Positions 10,849-22,664 of a DNA stretch of 64,000 bases are shown piece after piece. Positions within the stretch are counted from its first letter, which is position 1; each line of letters begins with the position of its first letter. Source of the stretch: Artemia franciscana (lineage: Eukaryota; Arthropoda; Branchiopoda; Anostraca; Artemiidae). The position numbers were made by a program, and so were the translations under genes. The notes beneath the pieces were generated by a model. The model was not told where the DNA came from. It saw nothing but the letters and a program-made list of their open reading frames with translations, and did no database searches. Where the stretch lies: the NCBI RefSeq assembly GCF_032884065.1, contig NC_088875.1:46600026-46664025 (forward strand), read 5' to 3'.

Positions 10849-13800
10849 TTAGACACAGCAGAGTTGACAGAAGTTCCTGCTGGATTTTGCTTCGCAATCA
10901 CTACAGGCAACTGCTTTACAGTTTTTACATATGAGCTGCATGTTCTCCGGTATCTGTTCTCGACAGTTATAACAACTGACCATTCTGTTCTTTATTAAAA
11001 GAGATTCAAGTACCTGGACAGCCAATTCGTTTCTATATTTATTCATTAGTTCCACAGTTTTCATATTTGCCATTTCAGTATCATCGTTATATAAGTCTAT
11101 GACTTTCTGATTGGATACTGTGGATCTTCCCTTTGACCGTTTATACTTAGAAGGTGATGGAAGATCAACTGACAGTGCATTTCCCAAATAGGTTATCCCA
11201 TTTGCGTAGTCTTGGGCATATTTGACAACGAAAAGCCCGCAGCTTGACGAATCTACTTGTGGAGCAATTCGACATGAACCAAGTTCAAGTTCTATGTAGC
11301 GTTTATCAACCCCATCCATGAGATATTTTAGGTTGGAAAGAACTTGCCTCCCTTGAGTACGGTTTAATGGCTTCAAACTATCAAGAAGATAGAAAGTTCT
11401 CCTGGAGAAATCACATATTCCCAAAATGAAATGATTCTTGCGCTCCCTATCTGATATATCACGCATATTGACACACAATGGAACAAAGAGAACACTGCAA
11501 TCATGTGAAACATCACTAAATCTTTCTCTGGGCGTTTCTGGGTACGACTTTAAAGCATCAATATTTGTCAAATTGAAAGTAGAATAAATATCGATAGTTC
11601 TTGCTGACACACAGCTAGGAGTAACCAGATTCACGAGGTAGGACACCATTTCAGTTTTGAGCCAAGTCTCAGGCCTCAGCAGTGATTCAATGTCTTCAAA
11701 GAAAAACGTAAACACGTCTGTGTCCCTTAAGGGAAAATTAGTAGCTCTCCCCCAAACTAGTTTCGCTGCGTTTTCTACGACAGCAGAATTGGTAGATTCG
11801 ACCACTATTCCGAAAAGCCTTTTTAAAAGCCTGATCACTTCTTTTGCCTCATCATACAAATCATTTATGGGACCTGTAAACGCATAACCATGACAAATTG
11901 ATGAAGGAATTGTAGACGGGGTAGCTTCAAAACGAATATTCCGTCTCCTTGCCATTTTTCTGGGTTTCACCGGTTGAGTTGGGCAATGCTTCCTTTTTTT
12001 TACAATCTTCACAAACTGTACATCTTCTGTATGCTTTGCAACTTTTGAATTATGGTCCCCGTCAGAGCTTCTCGATTGGTACTCGGAAGTCTTTTTAAGT
12101 GAAGCTACTTCATTATCACTATCAGAAGTAAACGACAAATTATGGGCTGCTACAGAATCTGCTGCAGGTTTAATATTGTAACAGTCCTGAATGGTTAATG
12201 AGCTTTTTATTCCAGGCCTCACATACCTTTTAGATCTTACTTTGACGTTCTTGAGAGTTTTCAGCTGTATAGTGGATTTTTCGGCTACTAGATCATGTCC
12301 TCGAGATCTTAAAACTGCTAGTTTGCAAGGGCATGCAGAAAGTCCAAAATCACAAGAACAATCATAAGCTTCAACCAAGCTCTTCCTCTTAGTACCCTTT
12401 GTAACAATTTTATTTCCTCTAACAGTAATTGTTTCTGTGCGTGGTGTCACAACATTAACCTTCTTTCTAGTCAGATTTGAAACAAGATACACTTGATTTT
12501 CGTTGCAAAATGTAACATGTCCCTTTCTCCATAGTGCTTCTGCTATGTCAACTATACCACTTAGCTGGTGGTCTTCTTTTGTCGAATTTTTTTCGCAAAA
12601 GGAATCTGATCCATCTACTTCTTGGACCATACGCAGAAACATTTCCTTCCTGGATTCAACTGGATCTTCCTCCTTCTTTATATGAACTATATATTCCTTA
12701 TGTGCCTTCTCAAGGAGTCTATAATCTCCTATTCCCTTGTATCCACGAGATATGTGTGTATAATATTCATCGTCTAAACAAAAGAGGCCCAAGATACATC
12801 TGTCCATTGGTGCGTCTCGCTGTTGTTGTATAACTCTTTTCATCACAGCGTTGAATGACTCTGCGGTATTGTTGGTTATCCCAGAGACTGGATTAAAATC
12901 AGGGATTTGGGAAACGATGAAGGCACAGTCATACTTCAACATATCAGGTTCCAAATTAACTTGAAAATACTTAAGTGCAGGGATGGACCATTTCACGAGC
13001 CTTTCAGTTCTTATCTGGTTGTACTCATCTATATTTTTTGATCTTAGCAACTGAAGAATATCGTCTTGAACTACCTTGATGTCTCCTTTAGGTGCACCCA
13101 TTTTTTGAAGTGCATATTTAGCATTGATCCGGAAGTGTAGCCAGCAATGAGCAGGTTGAATAAGAGGAAATATTTTATTTCTCGCAACCTCTATACCCTT
13201 TTCTCTATCACTCACAAAAGCATTTCGGGGTGAATTGATGCTTGGTGCTTTCTTCATAAGAACCATAAACAGCTCTTCGTGCGAATCAGCTGATCTATTT
13301 GTGTGAAGTAAAAATGCAATTGGAATGATAGGTGTTGTTCCTTTATGGTCGAAGTCAGGATGTCGGAATGTCAGTGCTGAAACCCAGTAATTTCCAATGT
13401 TATATTTTGTATCATAATAGAACACTATGGGAATACCGTGTTTTACGAAATATATAACTTCTAAGATTGCAAACTCTGATACACAGGTGACAGCTGCTTC
13501 TCCTTGCCCAAAAAATTTTTCTGTCACAACAAAATCAGTTTCTATCATAAGATATCGAATCATGTTACATGTGTCTTTGGATATCATGCTTTTTCTGGCC
13601 AAAGAAAAGGTGTCGTTTACCTGCCTCTGGCTTCTTGGAACATTTGTCTGCAGCTCATTCACTGTCTTACTAAACTCCCCATGAAAATGTTCTCGGGGCG
13701 TCAATATTGTGGTCTTTGCTATAGTTTTTGCTCTTATTAATACAGATTTCTCAGAAGGCACAAAAGGGGTGGTTTTTACTCCTTCTTTCTTTTTATGGTT

Positions 13801-14733
13801 TCCATGGGGGTCACAAATTGATTTTATGTCACAAGTACCAACATAATGAATAACCGTATATAGGCAGTGCTCAAATGGACAGGTGAATACACATGGCTCA
13901 TATCGAAAGATATATCTCTTCAAATCGACCGTCTTGCCTTCAATCAGCCGTTGATTAACTCTCTTTCTGAAGTTTGGATGAACAGAGGGTACAGTTACCG
14001 AGTGTCCCCCACTAGTACTGCTATAACGGTAACCATCGGCCTTGTAGTCTTGTATGCGTTCAATACTATCTGAATATACTAAAAAAATACTACCTGCAGC
14101 AGGATAGGACGAAACAGTGTTTTTGCACAGTTTAAACCATGATATACCAGTTTCGTGAGCGGTCTTCAAGATTATGGCAGCCTCAGTAGATGAAAGTGCC
14201 GATTTCTTGGTTTCGTAAACATTTAGATCCACTGGATTACAAAGTGATGCGCCACGTGTTTCCTGAATAACACTTGGTCGATCCTTTTGAAAATTTTGTA
14301 CTTGTTGTGGGGTCATTTTATCATCGTTTTCATTATAGATGTCATTAACCTGGAACTCATTTTCTTCTTCCAGCTCAAAATATTCCAGCATACTCTCTTG
14401 GAGGTCAACCTTTTCCATATCCTTGCACTCCTTAATTTCCATGCACTCTTTGAACTTCATACCCAGCTTATCATTTTCAAAATTCCCTTCGACATCAATC
14501 TTTTCTAACACCTTTGCTTCAAAGTGCGTTTGGAAACCATCATCGTTGATTTCATTTCCCTGTTGTCCACCTTCTTCCGTGGATTTGCAAATAGTACTTA
14601 ACCTTTCGTACTCATATTCTCTCGAATACTCCTGGTTACTTCTTTGAACCTTTATTTTTTCTTGTATTTCTTTGTATTTGTTAATGAACTTTTTGCCACG
14701 AGAGCCTCTTTTCTTCATTTTTTTACCCATCAT
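10849..14733 (-). CDS. MULE-type transposase fused to Ulp1-like cysteine protease
   Basis: A single uninterrupted frame of 1294 codons starting ATG ATG. The N-terminus is very basic (possible nuclear signal), then acidic to about residue 150. A Cys/His cluster at 281-313 may be a DNA-binding zinc fold. Residues about 430-640 form a MULE transposase core: first Asp D441 (YYDTKYNIG), second Asp D509 (FVSDREKG), C530/H533 (CWLH) and catalytic Glu E625 (NNTAESFNAV). A SWIM-like segment at 792-803 reads CxCx6CxC, where the usual last ligand is His. A Ulp1/C48 protease domain spans about 1015-1175: W1023 region, H1101, D1118, Q1159 and C1165 (QVDSSSCGLFVVKYA), so its catalytic set is complete. The tail (1254-1293) has nine Cys in CxxC pairs and may be a zinc finger. 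MULEs carrying Ulp1 proteases are known, notably in plants. No terminal inverted repeats were found, so a mobile element is likeliest, but a domesticated gene is possible. Confidence 0.85.
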   Translation of the reverse strand: MMGKKMKKRGSRGKKFINKYKEIQEKIKVQRSNQEYSREYEYERLSTICKSTEEGGQQGNEINDDGFQTHFEAKVLEKIDVEGNFENDKLGMKFKECMEIKECKDMEKVDLQESMLEYFELEEENEFQVNDIYNENDDKMTPQQVQNFQKDRPSVIQETRGASLCNPVDLNVYETKKSALSSTEAAIILKTAHETGISWFKLCKNTVSSYPAAGSIFLVYSDSIERIQDYKADGYRYSSTSGGHSVTVPSVHPNFRKRVNQRLIEGKTVDLKRYIFRYEPCVFTCPFEHCLYTVIHYVGTCDIKSICDPHGNHKKKEGVKTTPFVPSEKSVLIRAKTIAKTTILTPREHFHGEFSKTVNELQTNVPRSQRQVNDTFSLARKSMISKDTCNMIRYLMIETDFVVTEKFFGQGEAAVTCVSEFAILEVIYFVKHGIPIVFYYDTKYNIGNYWVSALTFRHPDFDHKGTTPIIPIAFLLHTNRSADSHEELFMVLMKKAPSINSPRNAFVSDREKGIEVARNKIFPLIQPAHCWLHFRINAKYALQKMGAPKGDIKVVQDDILQLLRSKNIDEYNQIRTERLVKWSIPALKYFQVNLEPDMLKYDCAFIVSQIPDFNPVSGITNNTAESFNAVMKRVIQQQRDAPMDRCILGLFCLDDEYYTHISRGYKGIGDYRLLEKAHKEYIVHIKKEEDPVESRKEMFLRMVQEVDGSDSFCEKNSTKEDHQLSGIVDIAEALWRKGHVTFCNENQVYLVSNLTRKKVNVVTPRTETITVRGNKIVTKGTKRKSLVEAYDCSCDFGLSACPCKLAVLRSRGHDLVAEKSTIQLKTLKNVKVRSKRYVRPGIKSSLTIQDCYNIKPAADSVAAHNLSFTSDSDNEVASLKKTSEYQSRSSDGDHNSKVAKHTEDVQFVKIVKKRKHCPTQPVKPRKMARRRNIRFEATPSTIPSSICHGYAFTGPINDLYDEAKEVIRLLKRLFGIVVESTNSAVVENAAKLVWGRATNFPLRDTDVFTFFFEDIESLLRPETWLKTEMVSYLVNLVTPSCVSARTIDIYSTFNLTNIDALKSYPETPRERFSDVSHDCSVLFVPLCVNMRDISDRERKNHFILGICDFSRRTFYLLDSLKPLNRTQGRQVLSNLKYLMDGVDKRYIELELGSCRIAPQVDSSSCGLFVVKYAQDYANGITYLGNALSVDLPSPSKYKRSKGRSTVSNQKVIDLYNDDTEMANMKTVELMNKYRNELAVQVLESLLIKNRMVSCYNCREQIPENMQLICKNCKAVACSDCEAKSSRNFCQLCCV

Positions 14734-15296
14734 CGAAAGAGAACTTATAAGTGAAACTAAAAAGAAAGATATTTGATTGTGTCGAAAACTATATTCACAA
14801 TTCTTTTAAAGGGGATCCAAAGTTAAAAGAGTAAACCATTACTGGAAATTACTTGGATGTCAAATCCACCTAAGAAAAGGGGGCTAAAACTGCTTCTCTT
14901 TCAATGGCTTACTAAAATCTCCTTACATATATCTCACAGCTTACCAATAGGACCTAATCTCTGTAAATTTGAATTCGTAAAACAATCGTCAAGTGCTATA
15001 AGGCACCTAAAAGCTCACGTATGATACGTACAAAAATTGTCCGAAAACAAGTTCATATTGTTAGGTTCTTATAAGTCATACTTCGGGTATCGAAGATATA
15101 AATCAAAAACATTGAGCGTAAAAGTCAAAAGCCCGTTGTGTCATTTGTATTTTACTGAAGACGAAATATGTTTCAAGAGTTTTTTATATTTACAGCATTT
15201 AAAATAAAAATTACACTGAAATAAAAACTGAAATCACTGAGCTTCCCGGAATTAATGTTCATTATTTTTAATAGTTTCTCCCAGTTATGCTGATTA
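14734..15296. other. 5' flank of the MULE-type gene
   Basis: AT-rich sequence upstream of the minus-strand start codon; promoter elements could not be singled out. No terminal inverted repeat matching the 3' flank was recognised by eye. Confidence 0.4.
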
Positions 15297-16445
15297 TTAT
15301 AGAGATTTGATTTTTATTTGTCGTTGATGTTTTGTAAAACAGAAAACTTTGACCAATGTGTACATACAGTAATGGTTAAATGTGAAGTGTACGGACGTTT
15401 TCAGGGTTTTTTTAGTTGGGGGGGGGGTTGAGGGGAGAGGGCTATATGGGAGGACCTTTCCTTGGAGAAATACGTCATGGGGGAAGAGAAATTCAATGAA
15501 GGGGGCGCAGGATTTCTTAGCATTATTAAAAAAAAATGAAAAAATAAATATGAAACAGTTTTTCAACTGAAAGTAAAGAGCAGCATTAAAACTTAAAACG
15601 ATCAGAGATTATTACGCATATGAGGAATTTTTCTCCTAAATACCTCGCTCTTTACGCCTAAGTATTTTTAGCAGCTTCAACCATTTATTCTTCGGCCTTT
15701 CTGATTCAGAGATCATTCTTAAAGAATTAGGACAAAATTTAAGCTTGAAGAGTGAAATTTAAGCTAAATTTTAAATTAAAATTTAATTGAAGTGTCAAGA
15801 GCGAGATATTAACAAGGGGACATAGCCCCTCCTATACATAATAAAAATATAAGAATATAGAAGCTTGTTACGTAAGTTAATTCTCAAGTTACGTAAACTT
15901 TTTACTAATTAAATATGTTCGCTAAAAATTAAGTTCTAGTTGCCTTTTTAAGAAACTGAAAATTGGAGGGCAACTAGGGGTCCTCCCCCACCCCTTTTTC
16001 TTATCAAAATCGTCTGATAAAAACTAAGAGACATCCATTGACACAAAAAAAGAATTAATACGCAAAATTTCATTTCTATGATTTATGTGCGGAGAGCCGA
16101 AATCAAACATTAATTCAAAAATGTTCAGAAATTAAATAAAAAAAGAACTAGGTTTTTTAACTGAAAGTAAGGAGCGACATTAAGACTTAAAACGAACAGA
16201 AATTATCCCGTATATGAAAGAGGCTGTTCCGTTCTCAACACCCCGCTCTTTACGCTAAAGTTTTTACTGTTTAATAAAGTAGAATTGAGAGAAAGATTCA
16301 AACTATAGCGTAAAGATCGGGGTGTTGAGAAGGGAACAGCCCCTTTCATGTGCGGAGCAATTTCTGTTCGTTTTAAATTTTAATGTCGCTAAATTTTAAT
16401 GTTTTACTTTCATTTAAAAAAACTAGTTTTTTTTATTTATTAGTT
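15297..16445 (+). mobile_element. Dispersed foldback family, 5'-truncated copy
   Basis: The copy begins within the family body, near the landmark 'actttgaccaatgtgtacat', and continues through the G-rich tract, the 'ttcaatgaagggggcgcagg' region and the AAGTTACGTAA block to the terminal foldback. It lacks the 5' hairpin and about 700 bases of the family's first part. Confidence 0.75.
16129..16442. repeat. Terminal foldback (imperfect inverted repeat)
   Basis: The left arm contains ACTGAAAGTAAGGAGCGACA and CTCTTTACGCTAAAGTTTTT. The right arm contains their reverse complements, with several mismatches and small gaps. This is the same structure as the near-perfect one at 34015-34317, but decayed. 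Confidence 0.75.
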
Positions 16446-17350
16446 CTCAATAAAATGGGAAGGACATAACAGGCTTTAGACTTTTACAGTACTGGAAAAG
16501 AGAAAGGGACATTAGCCCAACTCTTATTGGTAGTAATTTTTGTTGACCATACACAAATATGCCAAACTACGCACATACTATTTTTCAAGATACTTGCAAA
16601 TTGAATACTTGAATACTTGCAAATTCACCCAGAGTAAATTTCCTCCGAAAAGTTCAACCCTGAAAACTTCCCTCTCCATGGAAATTTCTCCCTGTGATAA
16701 AACCTCCCAGAAGGAAATTGCTCCTCTCCTCCCGGCCTGAAAAATGTATCCCTGTAAGAGATACTATACGTTAACAATCGGCTAATTTTATAATTTAAAA
16801 ACATTTCCCCATGGACTATAGGGGGCCATTTTATCTCAAAAGACACGGTCATTGAGCCTATTAACTATGCTGAACTAAAAAGCTCTCAAAATTTTGATCG
16901 AACAATCTTGGGGGAAAAGGCACGGGAGGGGGCCTAGTTGCCCTCCAATTGTTTTTAATTAAAAAAGGTACTATAACTTTACATTTCCGTTAAAATATAC
17001 ACTCTACCAACGTTATATGGCCACTGGGTCGATACGATCATCCCTGGGGAATAAACAACACCAAATAAACACGCATCCGTGATCTTTCTTCTGGCAAAAA
17101 AATATACAATTCCACATTTTTCCAGATATGATCTTGAAAACTCAACCAAAGGCTCTTTGATACGCTAAATCTGATGATGTGATTTTCATTAAAATTCTGT
17201 AACTTCTAAGAGGTGTTTACCCATATTTTTGAAAATCAGCCAAATTTTCTGAGTCAAACTTAATGAAACTTATTTATTTGGAATCAGAATGATAAGCCCC
17301 AATTCATTAAGAATGACCCCTAAATCACAAAAGCCGTAGAATAAATAGTT
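16446..17350 (-). mobile_element. Dispersed foldback family, inverted fragment
   Basis: Reads in reverse orientation. The family landmark 'acacgcatccgtgatc' lies near 17080, preceded by the reverse of the 'gtatcgacccagtggtcct' region. The 5' terminal hairpin is missing. Heavily diverged. Confidence 0.6.
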
Positions 17351-17937
17351 GAAATCGCTAAAAATATTTTAGCGTAAAGAGCGAGGTATTAGGAGGAGGT
17401 GAGCCCCTCATATGCGTAGTAATTTCTGTTCGTTTTAATGCTACTCCTTACTTGCAGTTGAAAAAACTTTTCATATTTATTTTGTCATTGTTTTTTTTTA
17501 ATAATGCTAGAAAATCCTACACTCCCTTCATGGAAATTTTCTTCCCCCATGACAAATTCCTCGATGGAAAGCTCCCCCAACATATCTCCCTCTTGTCAAC
17601 CCCTCCCCCAACCAAAATTCCGCTCAAAACGTCTTTACACTTCCCCATAACCATTACCCTTCATATATGTAATAAAAACATGAGATTACAAAAGTTCGTT
17701 ACGTAAGCTAATTTATAAGTTACGTTTATCTTTTACTAATAAAAACATTAGTAAAAAATTTAAAGTTTTAGTTGCCTTTTTAAGTAACCAAAAAATCGCA
17801 GGGCAACTACTATGAAAACTATCAAAACTATGAGAAAGCCATTTAGCCCAAAAAAATAAACTTGCAAAATTCGTGTTAATTATTCCTCTGCGGAGAGCCA
17901 AAATCAAAACAAACATTTTTTCAAAAACGTTCAGAAA
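17351..17937. repeat. Chimeric fragments of the dispersed family
   Basis: The first part (to about 17640) reads as the reverse complement of the family's 'catgaaggg...aaaactttt' block. The rest (17690-17937) reads forward from the GTTACGTAAGCTAATTTATA block to TTCAGAAATCAAA. Nested or recombined copies are the simplest explanation. Confidence 0.55.
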
Positions 17938-19760
17938 TCAAACAGTTCGTGGTAACGAACTGTAGTAAGGAGCGATCCGGCTCAATAGTAACCAAAACTC
18001 TAAAAAATTTAAATTTGATATCAATAGCTACATCAATAGAATCGCATTTTAATGCTGATTTTAAATATATGAGTTTCATCAAGTTTAGTCCTACCCATCA
18101 AAAGTTACGAGCCTGAGAAAATTTGCCTTATTTAGGAAAATTGGGGGAAACACCCCCTAAAAGTCGTAGGATCTTAACGAAAATGACACCATCAGATTCA
18201 GCGTATCAGAGAATCCTACTGTAGAATTTTCAAGCTCCTATCTACAAAAATGTGGAATTTTTTATTTTTGCCAGAAGACAAATCACGGGTGCGTGTTTAT
18301 TTGTTTTTTTTTTTTTTCCAGGGGTCATTGTATCGACCAAGTGGTCCTAGAATGTCCCAAGAGGGCTCATTCTTATGGAAATGAAAAGTTCTATTGCCCT
18401 CTTAAGTAACCAAAAAAGTTGGAGGGCATCTAGGCCCCCTCCCACGCTCATTTTTTTCCCAAAGTCAAAGAATCAAAATTTTGAGATAGCCATTTTTTTC
18501 AGCATAGTCAAAAATATAATAACTATGTCGTTGGGGATGACTTACTCCCCCATAATCCCTGGGGGAGGGGCTGCAAGTTACAAACTTTGACCAGTGTTTA
18601 CATATAGTAATGGTTATTGGGAAGTGTACAGACGTTTTCAGGGGGATTTTATTTTGTTTGGGGGTGGGGCTGAGGAGAGGGGGCTATGTTGGAGGATCTT
18701 TCCTTGGAGGAATCTATCATGGGGGATGAAAATTTCAATGAAAAGGGCGCAGGATTCTCTAGCATTACTATAAGAAAACAATGAAAAATAAACATGAACA
18801 CTTTTTTTTCAAATGAAAGGAAGAAGTAGCATTGAAACTTAAAACGAACAAAGATTATTACGCATATGAGGGGTTCTAAATACACTAGCATAAAGGGCGA
18901 GGTATTTAGGAAGAGATAAATACCTTGCTCTTTATGCTAAAGTATTTTTAGTAATTTCAACTATTTATTTCTATGGCCTTTCTGATTCAGGGGTCATTCT
19001 TAAAGAATTGGGAGGAAAGTTAAGATTTAGTGTAAAGAGCGAGGTATTAACGAGGGTACAAACCCCCTCGTATACATAATAAAAATATAAGGTTATGAAA
19101 GTTTGTTAGGTAAGTTAATTCTTAAGTTACGTATATTTTTTACTAATAAAAACGTTTGTTAAAAATTAAAAATTCTAGTAGCCTTTTTAAGTAACCGAAA
19201 ACTTGGAGGGCGGCTAGGCCTCCTTTTCCACCCCTTATTTCTCAAAATCGTCTGATCAAAACTAAGAGAAAGCCATTTAGCCATAAAAAGAATTAATATT
19301 CAAATTTCATTTTAATAATTTATGTGCGAAGAGCCAAAACCAAACATGCATTAATTAAAAAAAGGTTCAGAAATTAAATAAAAAACTCGCTCTTTACGCT
19401 AAAGTTTGACTCTTTGCCACAATTCTACTTTTTAAAACAATTAAAAGCTTTAGCGTAAAGAGCGGGGGATTGCGGAGGGGACAACCCATTTCATATACGG
19501 AGTAATTTCTGTTCGTTTTAAGTTTTAATGTCGCTCCTTACTTTCAGCTAAAAAAATAAGTTTTTTTATTTAATTAAATAAAAAACAAAAACAATTTTTT
19601 TAGCTGAAAGTAAGGAGCGACATTAAAACTTAAAACGAACAGAAATTACTTCGTATATGAAAAGGGCTGGTTCCTCATCAACGCCCCGCTCTTTGCGCTA
19701 ATGTTTTGTACTGTTTTAAAAAGCAGAGTTGAGAGAAAGAGTCAAACGTAAATAAATAAA
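17938..19760 (+). mobile_element. Dispersed foldback family, near-complete copy
   Basis: Starts after ATCAAA with the perfect hairpin CAGTTCGTGGTAACGAACTG and runs through all family landmarks to a terminal palindrome. The part from 18546 on is repeated beyond the assembly gap, from 24210. No coding capacity was recognised. Confidence 0.8.
19446..19710. repeat. Large palindrome of foldback arms
   Basis: Two arms carrying CTCCTTACTTTCAGC and its reverse complement GCTGAAAGTAAGGAG meet tail-to-tail around TTTATTTAATTAAATAAA near 19565-19585. The arrangement is the outside-in version of the foldback seen at 34015-34317. It could come from two family ends joined together. Confidence 0.7.
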
Positions 19761-22664
19761 TTGAAAATTTGTACTATTGCTCATCAGCTATTAGGAAGGA
19801 GGGGTGATATCCCTCACTGTGTTGGTTTGGGAGATTCCAGAAGCCTGAGAAAATTACATTTCAATTCCCAATTAGTCTAAATCTACATGGCCGTTCAGAT
19901 AAATATAGGAAAGGGGTATAAGGGGAGGAATTAATCTATCCTCTCTTTTTATTTAGAATAAACGTGAATAAATAAGAATACAATAACATTTACGGTAGAA
20001 TTATAGTTAATTGACTTGTTTTCTTGGAAAGGGTTTAGGTTAGGAAAATGAAACTTTCAGGGATGCGTCTAGAGGCTAAAGTATGTCCTGGGAAGGTATT
20101 TTGAAGTACATACCTCGGTAAAATTCTAGTTAATTGACTTCTTGCTATCTCGGAAAGGGTTTAGGTTAGGAAAATGAAACTTTCATGGATAGGTCTACAG
20201 GCTAAAGTATGTCCCGGGAAGGTATTTTACAGTACCCACCTCCACTCCTTTTCCGTCTAGAGGGCCCTGAAATTTGCCTACATGACAGGTCATACCTATT
20301 GAAATTTTGACAAAACTAAATTTTACCTTAATTTTCAGTTATTAGTTGCTTTTACTCTACCTTTAGTTCTGAAAAACGCAACTCCTGTTATTTGAGTAGA
20401 ATTTTGAGCCATTTCAATGTTTTCTTTCAAAATTTAGGAAATGTATTTGTATATCTTTAAAACCTTATAAAATGGAATTGAGTTAAGTTATGAAGCTGAA
20501 AACAATTTTGTTGTACTTCAATTAAGCAGAAGATCTATTTTGCAAGGTTTCACTTTTATAACACACATATTTTGTAAGGTCATCAAAGGTCAGGCCCTGT
20601 AGAGGTAGAAGCAGTGGAGGTAGTTGCTTCAAAATACCTTCCCGGGACATACTTTGGCCTGTAGATTTATCCCTGAAAGTTTCATTTTACTAACCTAAAC
20701 CCTTTCTGATATAGCAAGAAGTCAATTAACTAGAATTTTACCCCTACCTCTACTCCTTCTCCCTCAAGAGGGCTCTGAAATTGGCCTACATGACAGGTCT
20801 ATCTATACCTATTGAAATTTTGACATTACAATATTTTACATTAATATTCAGTTACTAGCTGGGTTTTCTCTGCCTTTAGTGCTGAAAATGCAATTCCTGT
20901 TATTTGAATAGAATTTTGAGCCAAATCAATGTTGTTTTTTTTTTCAAAATTTAGGAAATATATTTGCATACCTTTAAAGCCTTGTAAAATGGAATTGAGC
21001 AAAGTTATGAAGCTGAAAACAATTTTGCTGTACTTCAATTAAGCAGAAGACCTATTTTGCAAGGTTTCACTTTTGTGACCCATATATTTTTAAAGGTCTT
21101 TAAAGGTCAAGCCCCTCTAGAGGGAGAAGGAGTGGAGGTAGTTGCTTCAAAATACCTTCCCGGGACATACTTTAATCTGTAGATTCATCCCTGAAAGTTT
21201 CATTTTCTTAACCTAAACCCTTTCTGAGATAGCAAGAAGTCAATTAACTAAAATTTTACCGAGGTGGGTACTTTGAAATATCTTCCCAGGATATAGTTTA
21301 GCCTGTAGACCCATCCCTGAAAGTTTCATTTTCCTAACCTAAACCCTTTTCGTGATAGCAAGAGGTCAATTAACTAGAATTTGACCTCCATTTCTACCTT
21401 ATTTTGATGCATTAGAAGAAACTTAACAAATCATCAGCTCAAAAATGCTTTTTGGGCTACACCTCCCTCCTCCCATTAACTGAAAACACAATTCCTCAGA
21501 AGTAGGCCTAATTGTTTTATGTAACTAACAGACACTTACAAGAACTTTTAGTAATGCAATATTCCAGACTCCGAACAGTATACAAATTAAAAAATATAAG
21601 TCTTATAAATGTTGCTTTTCTGAGTTCTATTTTAGAACGAATCTAATTTCTTTTTTTCCAAACGTTTACAAGTCGTAATTTCAACCCGGTGACAAGACAT
21701 AAAACTTTCTGTTTCCAATAGCTTACCCTAGAGATTTCAACACCCACAATCACCCTGTCTTGGAACAAGCCCAATTCCAGGCAAGATTCCTTTCCGAAGC
21801 CAAGAGCGGGGGGTTAGATTTTTGTAAGACATGCTTCGTTAAGTAATGTATCTTGCGTAACTCTCTTGTCCACACCAGCATAAAAAATTTATAATCATAT
21901 CACGAATGCTGTGTTCGTGCTTGGAAATAGAAAAATATAGAATTGGTCATGGATATCTTTAATTAAAGAGCAAATTCCAGTAATACTTTTGATATCTAGA
22001 TCTGAACTACTGGGAGAGATTTCGGAGGATACGGTTATTAGAAGCATTAGTCAATGCAGTAACAAAGGTCTATGTACTATTTCGTTAGGTGTCTATTGCT
22101 TTTAAATAAATATAAATTAAATTTAAATAATAAATACTAAGAATAATATAATAAATAAATAATACTGAGAATAAGATAAATAAAAAATATATAAATAAAT
22201 AAAAAAATAAAAATATATAATAAAAAAATACTAAAAATAATAATAAATTTAGTAATAAATACTCATTTAAATAATAAATACTAAGGCATAAAGGGCAATT
22301 ACAATGTCTTAACTTCAACGTTACCAATATAGTCGCCTTTGCTGGATGCTGACACACAAAGAATGAAAGTTTCTTCATTAGCCAGACCTGGAAGTGTAAA
22401 TTTCCAGGGACAGAAAATGAAAGAATAAATTAAAAATGTATAATTTGGACAATCAATGTGAAGAAGAGAGAAAGCAGTGGTATATAGCTAAATGTTCTAA
22501 GGGAGCAGATTTGGAAATGTGTACGTTCGATCGCCACGAGCTGGAAATGAGTTTTTGAAACACAATTTTAATGAGCAAAATAACACTGAAAACAATGGTT
22601 CATATAAAAAAATATATAATGGAATGCAGCAAAATATTAAAACATTAACAAACGGAAACAAACA
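19761..22664. repeat. Non-coding module, duplicated across the gap
   Basis: No protein was recognised. The module contains the internal repeats described at 19994-21386 and a low-complexity A/T-rich stretch at about 22100-22290 rich in AATAAATA. The same module recurs at about 25420-28328 in the second contig. Confidence 0.6.
19994..21386. repeat. Nested direct and inverted repeats
   Basis: A block of about 120 bases containing AAAGGGTTTAGGTTAGGAAA occurs twice forward (about 19994-20112 and 20117-20236). It occurs three times in reverse complement (about 20620-20742, 21138-21260 and 21261-21386). Between the reverse copies a spacer of about 390 bases beginning near CTACATGACAGGTC is itself directly repeated with a 518-base period. 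The pattern suggests local amplification with inversion. Confidence 0.8.

Noticed and set aside
9700..15300. Terminal inverted repeats of the MULE-type element
   Set aside because: I compared both flanks by eye and found no convincing inverted pair or 8-11 bp target duplication.
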